Positions 34,036 to 44,483 of a stretch of DNA of 64,000 nucleotides are shown here, piece by piece; within the stretch, counting starts at the first letter, position 1, and every line of letters begins with the position of its first letter. The position numbers were made by a program, and so were the translations under genes. The notes under the pieces are model-generated. The model had not been told where the DNA came from, did not search any database, and worked only from the letters and a program-made list of their open reading frames with translations. Origin of the DNA: Bacteroidia bacterium 43-41 (GTDB taxonomy: Bacteria; Bacteroidota; Bacteroidia; Bacteroidales; Dysgonomonadaceae); NCBI GenBank assembly GCA_001898165.1, contig MKTD01000011.1, positions 186,001 to 250,000 on the forward strand, read 5' to 3'.

Positions 34036-34132
34036 GAGTGTGAGTTTTTGAACCTAATATGTATTGACACAAAAGGTTAAGAATCTTCCGGTCGAAGATT
34101 CCTAACCAAATTAACCTGTTTAAAGGCAAATC

Positions 34133-34513
34133 TTATTTAAGTTCAACTTCTGCTCCTGCCTCTTCAAGTTGTTTTTTCAAAGCGTCAGCTTCGTCTTTTG
34201 TTACACCTTTTTTGATTTCGCTGGGAGCACCGTCAACTAAATCCTTAGATTCCTTGAGCCCAAGTCCGGTAAGTTCTTTAACTGCTTTAACAACAGCCAG
34301 CTTAGCCTGTCCTGCGCTTTTAAGAACAACATCGAAAGATGTTTTTTCTTCCACTGCAGCAGCAGCTTCGCCGGCAGCAGGACCGGCAGCAACAGCAACA
34401 GCTGCAGCAGCGGGTTCAATACCGTACTCTGTTTTTAATATTTCAGCAAGTTCGTTAACTTCTTTTACTGTTAAGTTAACTAATTGTTCAGCAAATGCTT
34501 TTAAGTCTGCCAT
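34133..34513 (-). CDS. rplL: 50S ribosomal protein L7/L12
   Basis: 126 aa; Ala-rich hinge, [14 protein letters not shown]. Confidence 0.99.
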   Translation of the reverse strand: MADLKAFAEQLVNLTVKEVNELAEILKTEYGIEPAAAAVAVAAGPAAGEAAAAVEEKTSFDVVLKSAGQAKLAVVKAVKELTGLGLKESKDLVDGAPSEIKKGVTKDEADALKKQLEEAGAEVELK

Positions 34514-34560
34514 TTTTGTATTTATTAAATTGATTACTAATTCTGTTTGTTGTATGAAAA

Positions 34561-35085
34561 TTAATTTTGCTTTTCCGATAACGTTTTCAAAACTCCATGG
34601 AGAATTGTACCGCCGGATTGGAGAGCCGAAATAACATTCTTTGCAGGTGATTGCAAAAGGGTAATGACTTCTCCGATAAGTTCTGTTTTGCTCTTGATAC
34701 TTACAAGGTCTTTCAGCGTATTGGCCCCGATAAAGAAGCTTTCCTGAACATAAGCGCCTTTAAGTGCAGGCACCTTTTCCTTGTTTTTGTTGTATTTCTC
34801 AATGAGCTTAGCAGGAGCATTGGCGTCGTTGGAGAACATAACAGCCGTATTCCCTTTCAATATAGGATACAGTTCTTCATAATTCCCGCCTGTTTTTTCC
34901 AATGCTTTACGCAATAAGGTATTCTTCACCACCAGCAGCTTGATGTCCTGTTTGGAACACTCTCTTCTCAAGTTGCTTGTCTTTGCCGCGTTGAGCGTGG
35001 CAATATCAGCCAGGTAGAAGTTCTCGTATTCCTGCAGGTTAGCTGCGATCTTGTCTATAATAATGCTTTTATCTTCCTTTTTCAT
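34561..35085 (-). CDS. rplJ: 50S ribosomal protein L10
   Basis: 174 aa, upstream of rplL; L10 motifs. Confidence 0.97.
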   Translation of the reverse strand: MKKEDKSIIIDKIAANLQEYENFYLADIATLNAAKTSNLRRECSKQDIKLLVVKNTLLRKALEKTGGNYEELYPILKGNTAVMFSNDANAPAKLIEKYNKNKEKVPALKGAYVQESFFIGANTLKDLVSIKSKTELIGEVITLLQSPAKNVISALQSGGTILHGVLKTLSEKQN

Positions 35086-35098
35086 GCGATTACAACTT

Positions 35099-35800
35099 TT
35101 ATTTCTGTTCTTCTAACGATTTGGTGTCCAGTTTTAAACCCGGGCTCATCGTGCTCGAAAGATAAATACTCTTAATATAGGTACCTTTTGCCGCCGTCGG
35201 TTTCAATTTGATCAACGTTTGAATAAATTCTCTTGCGTTTTCAACAATTTTTTCGGGCTCAAAAGATACTTTTCCAATAGAGGCGTGAATGATACCTGCT
35301 TTATCTACTTTAAAGTCGATTTTTCCCTGCTTTACTTCCTGAACAGCTTTAGCCACATCGGGAGTAACGGTCCCGCTCTTGGGGTTCGGCATCAGTCCGC
35401 GTGGCCCTAAAATACGGCCAAGGGCACCGATCTTACCCATGATCTGGGGCTGTGTGATGATCACATCCACATCAGTCCAACCTCCTTTAATTTTCTCGAT
35501 ATATTCATCAAGTCCCACATGGTCTGCTCCTGCTTCTTTAGCAGCAGCTTCCATTTCAGGGGAACACAATACAAGAACTCTTACTTGTTTTCCGGTTCCA
35601 TGTGGCAGAGACACAACGCCTCTTACCATCTGGTTAGCTTTTCGCGGATCTACGCCAAGGCGTACATCTATATCTATGGAAGCGTCGAATTTTGTGGTGG
35701 TAATTTCTTTTACCAGTTTCGCCGCTTCTTTCAGCGTGTAGGTCTTCCCCGCTTCAATCTTGCTCAAAGCCAACTTTTGATTTTTTGTAAGTTTACCCAT
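35099..35800 (-). CDS. rplA: 50S ribosomal protein L1
   Basis: 233 aa; [24 protein letters not shown]. Confidence 0.99.
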   Translation of the reverse strand: MGKLTKNQKLALSKIEAGKTYTLKEAAKLVKEITTTKFDASIDIDVRLGVDPRKANQMVRGVVSLPHGTGKQVRVLVLCSPEMEAAAKEAGADHVGLDEYIEKIKGGWTDVDVIITQPQIMGKIGALGRILGPRGLMPNPKSGTVTPDVAKAVQEVKQGKIDFKVDKAGIIHASIGKVSFEPEKIVENAREFIQTLIKLKPTAAKGTYIKSIYLSSTMSPGLKLDTKSLEEQK

Positions 35801-35820
35801 CTCTTAATTGAAGTTTATAA

Positions 35821-36264
35821 TTAATTATTTGCGGGAAAGTCCCCCTTTACTGAGATACCCATGCTCCGAGCCGTTCCGGCAACCATCTTCATTGCAGATT
35901 CAACGGTGAAGCAGTTTAAGTCGGCCATCTTCTCTTCGGCAATAGTCTTCACCTGTTCCCAGGTGATTTCCGCAACTTTTTTACGGTTGGGTTCTGCCGA
36001 GCCGCTTTTTTGTTTGCTGGCTTCTAACAATTGAATAGCAACGGGTGGTGTCTTAACAATAAAATCAAAAGACTTGTCGGTATAGTAGGTGATTACCACA
36101 GGCAACACCTTCCCGCCTTTGTCTTGAGTTCTGGCATTGAATTGCTTGCAAAACTCCATGATGTTGATCCCCTTGGAACCCAATGCGGGTCCTACGGGTG
36201 GAGAGGGGTTCGCAGCTCCTCCTTTGATTTGTAATTTTAGTTGTCCGGCAACTTCTTTAGCCAT
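35821..36264 (-). CDS. rplK: 50S ribosomal protein L11
   Basis: 147 aa; [30 protein letters not shown]. Confidence 0.99.
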   Translation of the reverse strand: MAKEVAGQLKLQIKGGAANPSPPVGPALGSKGINIMEFCKQFNARTQDKGGKVLPVVITYYTDKSFDFIVKTPPVAIQLLEASKQKSGSAEPNRKKVAEITWEQVKTIAEEKMADLNCFTVESAMKMVAGTARSMGISVKGDFPANN

Positions 36265-36337
36265 TTTCTTGATTTTAATAATTACTGTTTTCGAAACACT
36301 TGAAGAATTTACAGAATCTGCGTAACCAAATTTCTGA

Positions 36338-36880
36338 TTATTCTTTCTCTACTTGCATATATCCCAACTCGAGAAGTTGGGCACGTCCGAAGATTTTAAC
36401 CATCACTTTGAGCTTCTTCCGCTCATCGTTAACTTCTTCAACCACGCCGGAGAAACTGCTGAAAGGACCACTGGTCACTTTCACGTTTTCGCCCACGTAG
36501 TATTTAACATCCAACTCATCGCCGGCTTCTTCCAGTTCATCCATTGTTCCCAGAATGCGTTTTACTTCAATTTCGCTCAACGGTTGCGGGTTGGTGGTGT
36601 TGGGAAGAAATCCTGCGACATAATTGATGTTCTTAAGCTGATGAATGACCTCACCCACCAGTTCAGCCTCAATAAGTACGTATCCGGGAAGATAAGCGCG
36701 TTCTTTCATCACTTTCTTTCCGTTGCGTACGGTATAAGTCTTTTCTGTTGGGATGAGAACCTGTGAAACGTACTTTCCTAAATCGGTTTTTTTAATCTCT
36801 GACTCAAGATATTCTTTGACTTTATTCTCTTTTCCACTAACGGAACGTAAAACGTACCATTTTTTTTCGCTTTCAGCCAT
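36338..36880 (-). CDS. nusG: Transcription termination/antitermination factor NusG
   Basis: 180 aa; NGN domain and KOW motif. Confidence 0.98.
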   Translation of the reverse strand: MAESEKKWYVLRSVSGKENKVKEYLESEIKKTDLGKYVSQVLIPTEKTYTVRNGKKVMKERAYLPGYVLIEAELVGEVIHQLKNINYVAGFLPNTTNPQPLSEIEVKRILGTMDELEEAGDELDVKYYVGENVKVTSGPFSSFSGVVEEVNDERKKLKVMVKIFGRAQLLELGYMQVEKE

Positions 36881-36899
36881 TTTCTCTTAATTCAGAATT

Positions 36900-37091
36900 T
36901 TATAAAATACCGTAAAGAAACTTTACTATCCACTCAAAGGCAGAATCTATGCCAAATACAATTATAGCGATGATTATGGAAGCTATCATCACAATGGTTG
37001 TACTTCCGGCTAATTCTTTGCTGGATGGCCAGGATACTTTATGAACAAGTTCATTATAAGCATCTTTAATATATGCAACTATTTTTTTCAT
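36900..37091 (-). CDS. secE: Preprotein translocase subunit SecE
   Basis: 63 aa; 'ELVHKVSWPSSKEL', single TM, between tRNA-Trp and nusG. Confidence 0.96.
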   Translation of the reverse strand: MKKIVAYIKDAYNELVHKVSWPSSKELAGSTTIVMIASIIIAIIVFGIDSAFEWIVKFLYGIL

Positions 37092-37111
37092 TGATTATTT
37101 GGATCGTTTCG

Positions 37112-37184
37112 CACGGGTCGAGAGACTCGAACTCCCGACACCTGGTTTTGGAGACCAGTGCTCTACCAACTGAGCTAGACCCGT
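37112..37184 (-). tRNA. tRNA-Trp (CCA)
   Basis: Complete cloverleaf by eye; acceptor ACGGGTC/GACCCGT, anticodon loop CTCCAAA. Confidence 0.97.
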
Positions 37185-37190
37185 AAAGGC

Positions 37191-37272
37191 CCTCCTCAAT
37201 CCTCCGTGAAGGGAGGAGATTGGAGGATAATATTTTATAGATAAACCCAAGTCCCCTTTCGGGGACTTAGGG
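37191..37272. repeat. Two GC-rich palindromes between tuf and tRNA-Trp
   Basis: Imperfect hairpin 37191-37226 and near-perfect hairpin 37246-37272 (aagtcccc-tttc-ggggactt core). Confidence 0.7.
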
Positions 37273-37278
37273 ATTGTT

Positions 37279-38466
37279 TTAGTCAATCAACTCAGTGATC
37301 TGGCCTGCACCGACTGTGCGCCCGCCTTCGCGGATAGCGAAACGAAGACCCACGTTGCATGCTACAGGATAGATAAGATCTACTTCGATGGTAACGTTAT
37401 CTCCGGGCATAACCATTTCTACACCTTCGGGCAACTGAATTTCTCCGGTTACGTCCAAGGTACGGATATAGAACTGAGGACGATATTTGTTGTGGAACGG
37501 AGTGTGACGGCCGCCTTCTTCTTTCTTCAGGATATAAACCTCTGCTTTGAATTTGGAGTGAGGTTTAACTTTTCCGGGGTGAGAGATAACCATACCGCGT
37601 TTGATCTCGTCTTTGTCGATGCCGCGGAGCAACAAACCTACGTTATCGCCGGCTTCGCCCCTGTCCAGGATCTTACGGAACATTTCAACTCCGGTAACAA
37701 CTGATTTCTTGCCTTCTGCACCTAAGCCGATAATCTGAATTTCTTCGCCGGTTTTGATAACTCCGGTTTCGATACGGCCTGTGGCAACTGTTCCACGTCC
37801 GGTGATGGAGAATACGTCTTCAACCGGCATAAGGAAGGGTTTGTCTATATCGCGGGGAGGCAGAGGAATCCATGAGTCAACAGCATCCATCAGCTCCATG
37901 ATTTTTTCTTCCCATTTAGGTTCGCCGTTCAAGCCGCCAAGAGCCGATCCGCGAATCACCGGGGTGTTGTCGCCGTCAAAATTGTAGAACGAAAGCAATT
38001 CGCGCATTTCCATCTCTACCAGTTCCAACATCTCTTCGTCGTCAACCAAGTCAACCTTATTCATGAAAACAACTAATCTTGGTACGTTTACCTGACGAGC
38101 CAAAAGGATGTGCTCGCGGGTTTGCGGCATAGGCCCGTCAGTGGCGGCAACAACGATGATGGCACCGTCCATTTGAGCAGCACCGGTAACCATGTTCTTC
38201 ACATAGTCAGCGTGCCCGGGACAGTCAACGTGTGCGTAGTGACGTTTCTCTGTTTGGTATTCAACGTGTGATGTGTTGATGGTGATACCTCTTTCTTTTT
38301 CTTCCGGAGCATTGTCGATAGAATCGAATGATTTCACTTCAGAAAGGCCTTTTTTTGCTAAAACTGTGGTTATAGCTGCTGTTAAGGTAGTTTTACCGTG
38401 GTCAACGTGACCGATTGTACCGATGTTGACATGCGGCTTCGTCCGCTGAAAATGTTCTTTTGCCAT
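37279..38466 (-). CDS. tuf: Elongation factor Tu
   Basis: 395 aa; [37 protein letters not shown]. Confidence 0.99.
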   Translation of the reverse strand: MAKEHFQRTKPHVNIGTIGHVDHGKTTLTAAITTVLAKKGLSEVKSFDSIDNAPEEKERGITINTSHVEYQTEKRHYAHVDCPGHADYVKNMVTGAAQMDGAIIVVAATDGPMPQTREHILLARQVNVPRLVVFMNKVDLVDDEEMLELVEMEMRELLSFYNFDGDNTPVIRGSALGGLNGEPKWEEKIMELMDAVDSWIPLPPRDIDKPFLMPVEDVFSITGRGTVATGRIETGVIKTGEEIQIIGLGAEGKKSVVTGVEMFRKILDRGEAGDNVGLLLRGIDKDEIKRGMVISHPGKVKPHSKFKAEVYILKKEEGGRHTPFHNKYRPQFYIRTLDVTGEIQLPEGVEMVMPGDNVTIEVDLIYPVACNVGLRFAIREGGRTVGAGQITELID

Positions 38467-38577
38467 AAAATATACTATTAATTAGTTTAATAAAATGTTG
38501 AATTTTCTATTTTGTACGTTTTAAAGTAGCTGAGACGAGGTGCCGGAATGCGACATCTTCATCTTCTTCGTTTCATG

Positions 38578-38649
<72 letters not shown>

Positions 38650-38722
38650 AAAATGAGCCTGTATGGGACCCTCAGGCTTTGCCTGATCTATTGCCCTTGT
38701 GCTCTGATTCTTCATTTCTTAG

Positions 38723-38795
38723 AGCGGAAGACGGGACTCAAACCCGCGACCCTCAGCTTGGAAGGCTAATGCTCTATCGACTGAGCTACTTCCGC
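38723..38795 (-). tRNA. tRNA-Gly (TCC)
   Basis: Cloverleaf, anticodon loop CTTCCAA. Confidence 0.96.
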
Positions 38796-38858
38796 AAAAA
38801 AATAATTTATAATTAATAATTCTGCATTATGCATTCTTATATTATGCATTATTTTGTG

Positions 38859-38941
38859 TGGGCAGTGATGGATTCGAACCACCGAAGGCGTAAGCCAGCT
38901 GAGTTACAGTCAGCCCCATTTGGCCACTCTGGTAACTGCCC
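38859..38941 (-). tRNA. tRNA-Tyr (GTA)
   Basis: Class II cloverleaf with long variable arm, anticodon GTA. Confidence 0.96.
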
Positions 38942-38954
38942 TTGTCTGTTTTTG

Positions 38955-39028
38955 AGCCTCTTGTCGGATTCGAACCAACGACCCCGAGATTACAAATCAC
39001 GTGCTCTGGCCAACTGAGCTAAAGAGGC
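38955..39028 (-). tRNA. tRNA-Thr (TGT)
   Basis: Cloverleaf, anticodon loop TTTGTAA, acceptor GCCTCTT/AAGAGGC. Confidence 0.96.
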
Positions 39029-39136
39029 TTATTATCTTATAATTAACCGTTCCTCTCCAAAAAATAAGAGAGAAACGGTCGCAAAGGTAGTGATATTTTT
39101 TGGATAACCAAAACTTTCAAATGATTTTTTCTCCGA

Positions 39137-39433
39137 TTATCTTTCCTTTTTTTCTTTCGTTTTCCTGATCTGTTTTTCCAATGCTTCGGCGCATAAATCG
39201 ATGGCCTCTTCAAACGTGTCGGCGATTTTGTTGGCAAAGGCTTCGCCGTTTCTTAAATTCATTTTTACGGACGCTTCCTTGTTTTTTGAGGTCTCCGGTT
39301 TGACCACTTTCAGAATCACTTCGGTTTGGATAATGTTGTCGCTGAACTTTTCGAGTTTCTTGAGCTTTTTCTCTGTAAAGGCTTTCAGTTGTTCTGTCGC
39401 TTCAAAATTGATAGACTGAATACGTAATTCCAT
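39137..39433 (-). CDS. hpf: Ribosome hibernation-promoting factor (HPF/RaiA family)
   Basis: 98 aa; 'MELRIQSINFEATEQLKAFTEKKLKKLEKF' HPF signature. Confidence 0.93.
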   Translation of the reverse strand: MELRIQSINFEATEQLKAFTEKKLKKLEKFSDNIIQTEVILKVVKPETSKNKEASVKMNLRNGEAFANKIADTFEEAIDLCAEALEKQIRKTKEKKER

Positions 39434-39446
39434 AATCTTTCCTCCT

Positions 39447-40337
39447 CTAATTTTTTGCTCTGGGATGAGCGTTATGATATACTTTTTTTAATTCTTCGAA
39501 GGTTACGTGAGTGTAAACTTCGGTAGATGCCAGGCTTGAATGGCCCAGCAGTTCTTTGACGGCATTTATTTCGGCACCGTTATTAAGCATCTCTGTGGCG
39601 AAAGAGTGCCGCAGTACGTGCGGGCTCTTTTTCGATAAGGTAGGAATGCTGTCGAGATGTTTTCGAACGATGTTGTAAATCATTTTAGGATATATGGGGT
39701 CTCCGTCTTTTTTAACAAAAAGGAAGGGCGATTTGTTTTCTACTTCCCGGTCTCTTGACTGCACATAATTTTTTAATTTCTCGAGGGTGTCATCCGATAG
39801 GGGAATGATGCGCTGTTTGTTCCTTTTTCCAGTAACACGGACTGTTTTTGCATAGTAGTCTATGTCTGAGTTTTTTAAACCGATGAGTTCCGATTTTCGC
39901 ATGCCGGTCACATAAAACAGTTCAATGATAAACTGGTCGCGTTGTCCTTCAAAATTATCGGGATACGCCTGTTCATCATCGATAATGCGGACCATCTCTT
40001 CGTGATTGACGAAAGCGGGCAGTCTTTTGGGCGTTTTGGGCCCCCTGACTTTTTCAGCAGGATTCCCTTTGACGGCTTCTATTTTATTCAGGTAGTTGAA
40101 AAAGGTTTTTACGGCGCTTAGTTTCCGGTTTACCGACCGGGGCTTAATGCCTTCTTCAACCAGATGGGCGATCCATATCCTGATGAGGTCGGCATCGATT
40201 TGCTCCGGATCGAACTCGCCGCACTCTTTCTCGATAAATTGCTGGAATTGCGTAAGGTCTGTTAAATAAGAAATCTCCGTATGAGAGGAATAATTTTTCT
40301 CATTACGGAGATATTGTATCAGCTTTTCCTTCCACAT
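39447..40337 (-). CDS. Tyrosine recombinase, XerC/XerD type
   Basis: 296 aa; N-terminal SAM-like domain, catalytic R..HxLRHSFATEMLNNG..LGHSSLASTEVYTHV. Confidence 0.95.
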   Translation of the reverse strand: MWKEKLIQYLRNEKNYSSHTEISYLTDLTQFQQFIEKECGEFDPEQIDADLIRIWIAHLVEEGIKPRSVNRKLSAVKTFFNYLNKIEAVKGNPAEKVRGPKTPKRLPAFVNHEEMVRIIDDEQAYPDNFEGQRDQFIIELFYVTGMRKSELIGLKNSDIDYYAKTVRVTGKRNKQRIIPLSDDTLEKLKNYVQSRDREVENKSPFLFVKKDGDPIYPKMIYNIVRKHLDSIPTLSKKSPHVLRHSFATEMLNNGAEINAVKELLGHSSLASTEVYTHVTFEELKKVYHNAHPRAKN

Positions 40338-40395
40338 ATCGTAACTCAGATAGTTTGATGTGCGAAGTTAGGAAAAATAATTTTAAATATGAAAA

Positions 40396-40587
40396 TTAAT
40401 CTTCGTTTTCTTGCATTTTTTGAACATAAACGGCGTGTTGTTTTTGTTTGCGTTTCACCACCGAAGGCTTGGCGAAAGCCTGACGCCCGCGAAGCTCTTT
40501 TACAATGCCTGTTCTTTCGTATTTACGTTTGAATTTCTTCAAGGCTCTTTCAATGTTTTCGCCTTCTTTTAATTGTACTATGATCAT
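40396..40587 (-). CDS. rpsU: 30S ribosomal protein S21
   Basis: 63 aa from internal Met (MIIVQLKEGENIERALKKFKRKYERTG); upstream ORF extension is not S21-like. Confidence 0.95.
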   Translation of the reverse strand: MIIVQLKEGENIERALKKFKRKYERTGIVKELRGRQAFAKPSVVKRKQKQHAVYVQKMQENED

Positions 40588-40811
40588 GTTTTTGTTTTTA
40601 AAATTGAGATTATTGTTTTTTGAAAAATTGCATATATAACTACTTTCGGCCAAGTTAAGTATAAACTTGCCTTATGCTTGAAATAAATTGATATTTTTAC
40701 TCTATGCTGTTTTATTTCTGAGTGTTACAATAACCTCCCTTCTGTTTTGCGGGTGCAAAGGTACAAAATAAAATATAAATATCAATATAACAGGGCATCT
40801 ATTTTATTTTT

Positions 40812-42236
40812 TTACCAGTCGTCTGTGCGGAAAGAAGAGAGCGGAAGGTCGCCTTCTACCGTAAAGATCTCCGTTGCTTCGGTGTCGTTAAAACAGTAAC
40901 GGACAGCTGCCGGTTTTTCTACGTTCGGCGAGAAAACAAAAATCCGGTTACCGTCAACAGCTGCTTTGGCCGGATAGAATCTTTTGTCGTTACCGGCAAC
41001 TTGGAACTGTAAAATCTCTTTTCCGTGCGTGGTGAACCCCGGGTTGGAGGGGATATCCATTGTGAGGACGGCTACGCGTCCCTCCATGGTTACGGATTGA
41101 ACTTCCGGGCTGCGGTAGTGTATTTTGTCCATACCGTATGTTTTTGCCAATGCCCAAAGCGCCATGCGTTCACCGGCCTGTTTTTTCTTGGGCGGGTGGA
41201 TGCAGCCGGGGCTATCCGAATCCATCAAAACGGCCATTCCCGTGTTGGGCGTTGTTTGCATTCCTTTGGCCTGTGCCTCGCGAATAAATCCGGAGTTAAG
41301 ACCGCCTCCGTAGTTATAGGGGGCAATCTGGCAGTAATAAAAGGGGAACTCACCCACTTCCCAGATCGTACGCCATTCGCGCACCATCTTGTCGAACAGT
41401 TCCACATACCGCCCCGGCTCATCCCGGTTGGATTCGCCCTGGTACCAGATAGCGCCGCGAATGCCATATCCTACGATGGGATGCAGCATCCCATTATATA
41501 ATACGGTGGGTGTTCCGTTCTGTGATTTTATATCGGCGTCTGTTGCGGGAATCTGGGCATCGGGAATTACGCTCTTCACGGAGGAAGGCGTCATCCAGGC
41601 TTCGATGCGCGAACCGCCCCAGCTGGTGTGAATCAGTCCGACAGGAACATCCAGCACCTGATTCAGCATACGGCCGAAGTAATAACCTGTTGCCGTGAAA
41701 TCCGGTGTGGTCTCCGGTCCGGCTACCTCCCAGGCGCCTTCGCCGTCTGCCTGGGGGGCCGACTTGGAAGCTTTTTTCATGGTGAAGCAACGGAGGCCGG
41801 GGTTCCTGGAGGTGGCGATCGCTTCCGGCCCTCCCTCGATCGGCTGGTTCCAAAACCCTTTCATCGGCATCTCCATGTTGGATTGTCCCGAACAAACCCA
41901 TACTTCCCCAATCAGGATATTATTCAACGTAACCGCTTTTCCATCGCTTATGGTGATGGTATATGGGGTATAACCGGCTGCCGGTGTTTTTACTTTCAGT
42001 TTCCAATACCCTTGTCCGTCGCTTTTCGCCGAATAGTTTTTCCTGTCCCAGGAAGTGGTTACCCGCACGGAGGTGTTTGCTTTTGCCCAGCCCCAGATTG
42101 CCGCCTCCGATTGTTGTTGCAATACCATGTTATTGCCAAAAATGGCGGGCATTCTGATTTCCGCATTCAATGAGAACAGGGCGGAGGAGAGGAATAAAAT
42201 GAATCCAAGACACGCTGACTTTGTAATTTTTTTCAT
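40812..42236 (-). CDS. Sialate O-acetylesterase family protein
   Basis: 474 aa; SGNH-like 'WVCSGQSNMEMPM', 'IWYQGESNRDE'. Confidence 0.93.
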   Translation of the reverse strand: MKKITKSACLGFILFLSSALFSLNAEIRMPAIFGNNMVLQQQSEAAIWGWAKANTSVRVTTSWDRKNYSAKSDGQGYWKLKVKTPAAGYTPYTITISDGKAVTLNNILIGEVWVCSGQSNMEMPMKGFWNQPIEGGPEAIATSRNPGLRCFTMKKASKSAPQADGEGAWEVAGPETTPDFTATGYYFGRMLNQVLDVPVGLIHTSWGGSRIEAWMTPSSVKSVIPDAQIPATDADIKSQNGTPTVLYNGMLHPIVGYGIRGAIWYQGESNRDEPGRYVELFDKMVREWRTIWEVGEFPFYYCQIAPYNYGGGLNSGFIREAQAKGMQTTPNTGMAVLMDSDSPGCIHPPKKKQAGERMALWALAKTYGMDKIHYRSPEVQSVTMEGRVAVLTMDIPSNPGFTTHGKEILQFQVAGNDKRFYPAKAAVDGNRIFVFSPNVEKPAAVRYCFNDTEATEIFTVEGDLPLSSFRTDDW

Positions 42237-42334
42237 GACATATACTGTTTTTTACCTATATTATCTGCAAAAATAGTGATAATTATTCAGATTTTCTTAA
42301 CTCTTCCGGGAAAATAACGCCTGAAAGCGGCAGA

Positions 42335-43510
42335 TTAATGCTGTCTTTTTATGGAATGCGAGTCTACAATTTTCCCGGATAAGTCTTTTCGGAAGACGTC
42401 TATCTTTTTGTCGTCTGCCGTTACGTCAAGGTATGTTTCATCATCATTGACCAGAATTGGAAAGTTCACGTTCTTGTCGTCCCCTTTATTAATCAATTGG
42501 TAATTATGTAAATGGCCACAGAGCATAATATCTATGCCTGCTTCATTTAATAAGGGTAAAAACTTTTCCGCAATCTCTTTCGTGCCGTGCCAGGTTGACC
42601 CGACAGGCGGAATATGTAAAACGGCCACTCTGAAAGGAGCTGACTGAAAATCGGGTTCCCTTACTGCTTTCCGGAGCCAATTTTTCTCTTCTGTCCTGTA
42701 GTTGTCAAATTGCGCCAGTTCGGAGTATTCAATATCGGAATCGGGTTTATCTTCCCCTCCGTCCAATACAAGGAACTGTATAGGCCCGTGCCTGAATGTG
42801 TAATAAAAGTGCCCGTTATTTGTTGGAAAATAATCGTATAGCCTGCTGCTTGCCTTGCCGCGGGTTTCATGATTCCCCCTGGCGTAAAAAACAGGTACTT
42901 CTTTGGCAAATAATCTGACGGCAGTATCCATAAAGCCGGTGAAAATTTCTTTTTCCTCGTTAAATATAGAGACCATATCTCCATTAAAGAGAACTAAATC
43001 GGTGTTCTCTTTTGTCACTTTCGAAAGCATGGATTCCAAATTCTCATTCTTACTGTGGATATCGTTCACAACCTTAAAAGCGATGCTGCTCTTTGCCGGA
43101 TCCAATGTCTTGAAAGAAAATGGTCTATCCCTGTAAACATCGGAAGATGCAATGTCGCCGTACATCACGCGATGCCCTTCATAATTAAGGACTTCTTTCG
43201 AAAAGATGCGGTAACGATATTCGGTGCCGGCGGCAAGGCCCGAAACCGTAATGCGGTGTAGCTTACCTGTTTTTTTACTGCCATGCGGCGCTTCAAAGAA
43301 ACGGGTACGCTCACCCGCATAAAAACTGTCGTCCCCCGCAGGAGCCAGTTCAAGCCAGGATACGGCATCCTTATCGGTTGTCCAGATGATGGTGACATTA
43401 TCTTGTTCCATATTCTGAAGATAGGGGCCGTTTGTTATTTTCAATTGTTGGGCCGAAACTGCGAAAGATATAAAAACGGCAAACAGTGCGAATTGTATTC
43501 TCATGATCAA
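42335..43510 (-). CDS. Metallophosphoesterase with purple-acid-phosphatase-like N-terminal domain
   Basis: 391 aa; 'NGDMVS', 'ARGNHETRG', 'MLCGHLHNYQ'. Confidence 0.9.
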   Translation of the reverse strand: MIMRIQFALFAVFISFAVSAQQLKITNGPYLQNMEQDNVTIIWTTDKDAVSWLELAPAGDDSFYAGERTRFFEAPHGSKKTGKLHRITVSGLAAGTEYRYRIFSKEVLNYEGHRVMYGDIASSDVYRDRPFSFKTLDPAKSSIAFKVVNDIHSKNENLESMLSKVTKENTDLVLFNGDMVSIFNEEKEIFTGFMDTAVRLFAKEVPVFYARGNHETRGKASSRLYDYFPTNNGHFYYTFRHGPIQFLVLDGGEDKPDSDIEYSELAQFDNYRTEEKNWLRKAVREPDFQSAPFRVAVLHIPPVGSTWHGTKEIAEKFLPLLNEAGIDIMLCGHLHNYQLINKGDDKNVNFPILVNDDETYLDVTADDKKIDVFRKDLSGKIVDSHSIKRQH

Positions 43511-44302
43511 TCAGTTATTTTTAGTCAGTTTAATGTGAACCCACACAGGAAGATGGTCGGAAGCCAACGGCTCTTTTTCTACTTTTGTTTCCAGAACGTT
43601 GAACGAGAATTTCGGATTTTTAGCTGCCAACACATAATCGATACATTCTGTAGGATTGCCTGCGGGAATAGTTAGTTGAAAGGTATCGTTAAGGATGGTC
43701 CACTTTTCCGATAATTTTTGAATTGCATCCGAAGAGGGGTCAGCATTTAAATCACCCGCCAGGAATACCGGCTTTTGCGTATATTTCTCAAGAAACCAGT
43801 TTATTTGATCGATCGACGCAACCCTGTCTTCCTGTGTGAGCGACAAGTGCGTGCAACAAATCACGTAATCGGGCATTTCAACAACCAGCAGGCTTCGCCT
43901 CTCTTCCCTTCCGGGGAGCGGAATCGCTTCCCGGCGAACGGGTTTTTCTTTGGTGAGGACGCCGATCCCGTAGCCGCCACCCTGATAATCGATGGATTTG
44001 TTGTAGGTTGCGTGCATGCCGGTACGTTTTGCCAGTTCGTCCAGTACCACGGCGCCATTGCTCCGCTCTGTGGCGCTATCCAATTCCTGCAATGCAACGC
44101 AATCGGCATTGATCCTTTTTATCACATTCGCCACACGGCCGTAATCCGTTATATCATCCATCCCCCGTGCATTACGGATATTGTAAGAAAGGATTTTAAA
44201 TTCGCCGCCTTTGTCGATTTTCGATAAAGAATGACTTGAAGAACAGTTGCCTAAGAGTACAACTGTTGACACAAGAAGTAATAGTTGAGTAATTAATTTC
44301 AT
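43511..44302 (-). CDS. Endonuclease/exonuclease/phosphatase family lipoprotein
   Basis: 263 aa; lipobox, 'LSYNIRNARG', 'LQELD', 'LAGDLNADP', 'ASDHLPVWV'. Confidence 0.93.
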   Translation of the reverse strand: MKLITQLLLLVSTVVLLGNCSSSHSLSKIDKGGEFKILSYNIRNARGMDDITDYGRVANVIKRINADCVALQELDSATERSNGAVVLDELAKRTGMHATYNKSIDYQGGGYGIGVLTKEKPVRREAIPLPGREERRSLLVVEMPDYVICCTHLSLTQEDRVASIDQINWFLEKYTQKPVFLAGDLNADPSSDAIQKLSEKWTILNDTFQLTIPAGNPTECIDYVLAAKNPKFSFNVLETKVEKEPLASDHLPVWVHIKLTKNN

Positions 44303-44442
44303 CTGTATATTATTTGTTTAGTTGATTGATTGTTCGTTTTTTGGCTGTGCCGCCCCTTTTATGATTACGAATGTTTTACCTAATACAAGTTTACAAAAAA
44401 TAATGGAAGCCCTAAATTACAATTTTTCTCAATAAGAATAAA

Positions 44443-44475
44443 ATGGGCCTGTCGTTTTTTAACAGACCCATCTCA
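44443..44475 (-). terminator. Hairpin terminator after susD
   Basis: aatgggcctgtcg-ttttt-taacagacccat (imperfect stem) 3' of the SusD stop. Confidence 0.6.
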
Positions 44476-44483
44476 TTTTTGAT

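Noticed and set aside
37095-37286. 63-aa ORF across tRNA-Trp and the tuf spacer
   Set aside because: Translates a tRNA and palindromic spacer ('GLAQLVEHWSPKPGVGSSSLSTR' is a common tRNA read-through artefact).
40588-40653. N-terminal extension of S21
   Set aside because: Sequence MAESSYICNFSKNNNLNFKNKN is not S21-like; the conserved start is MIIVQLKEGE.
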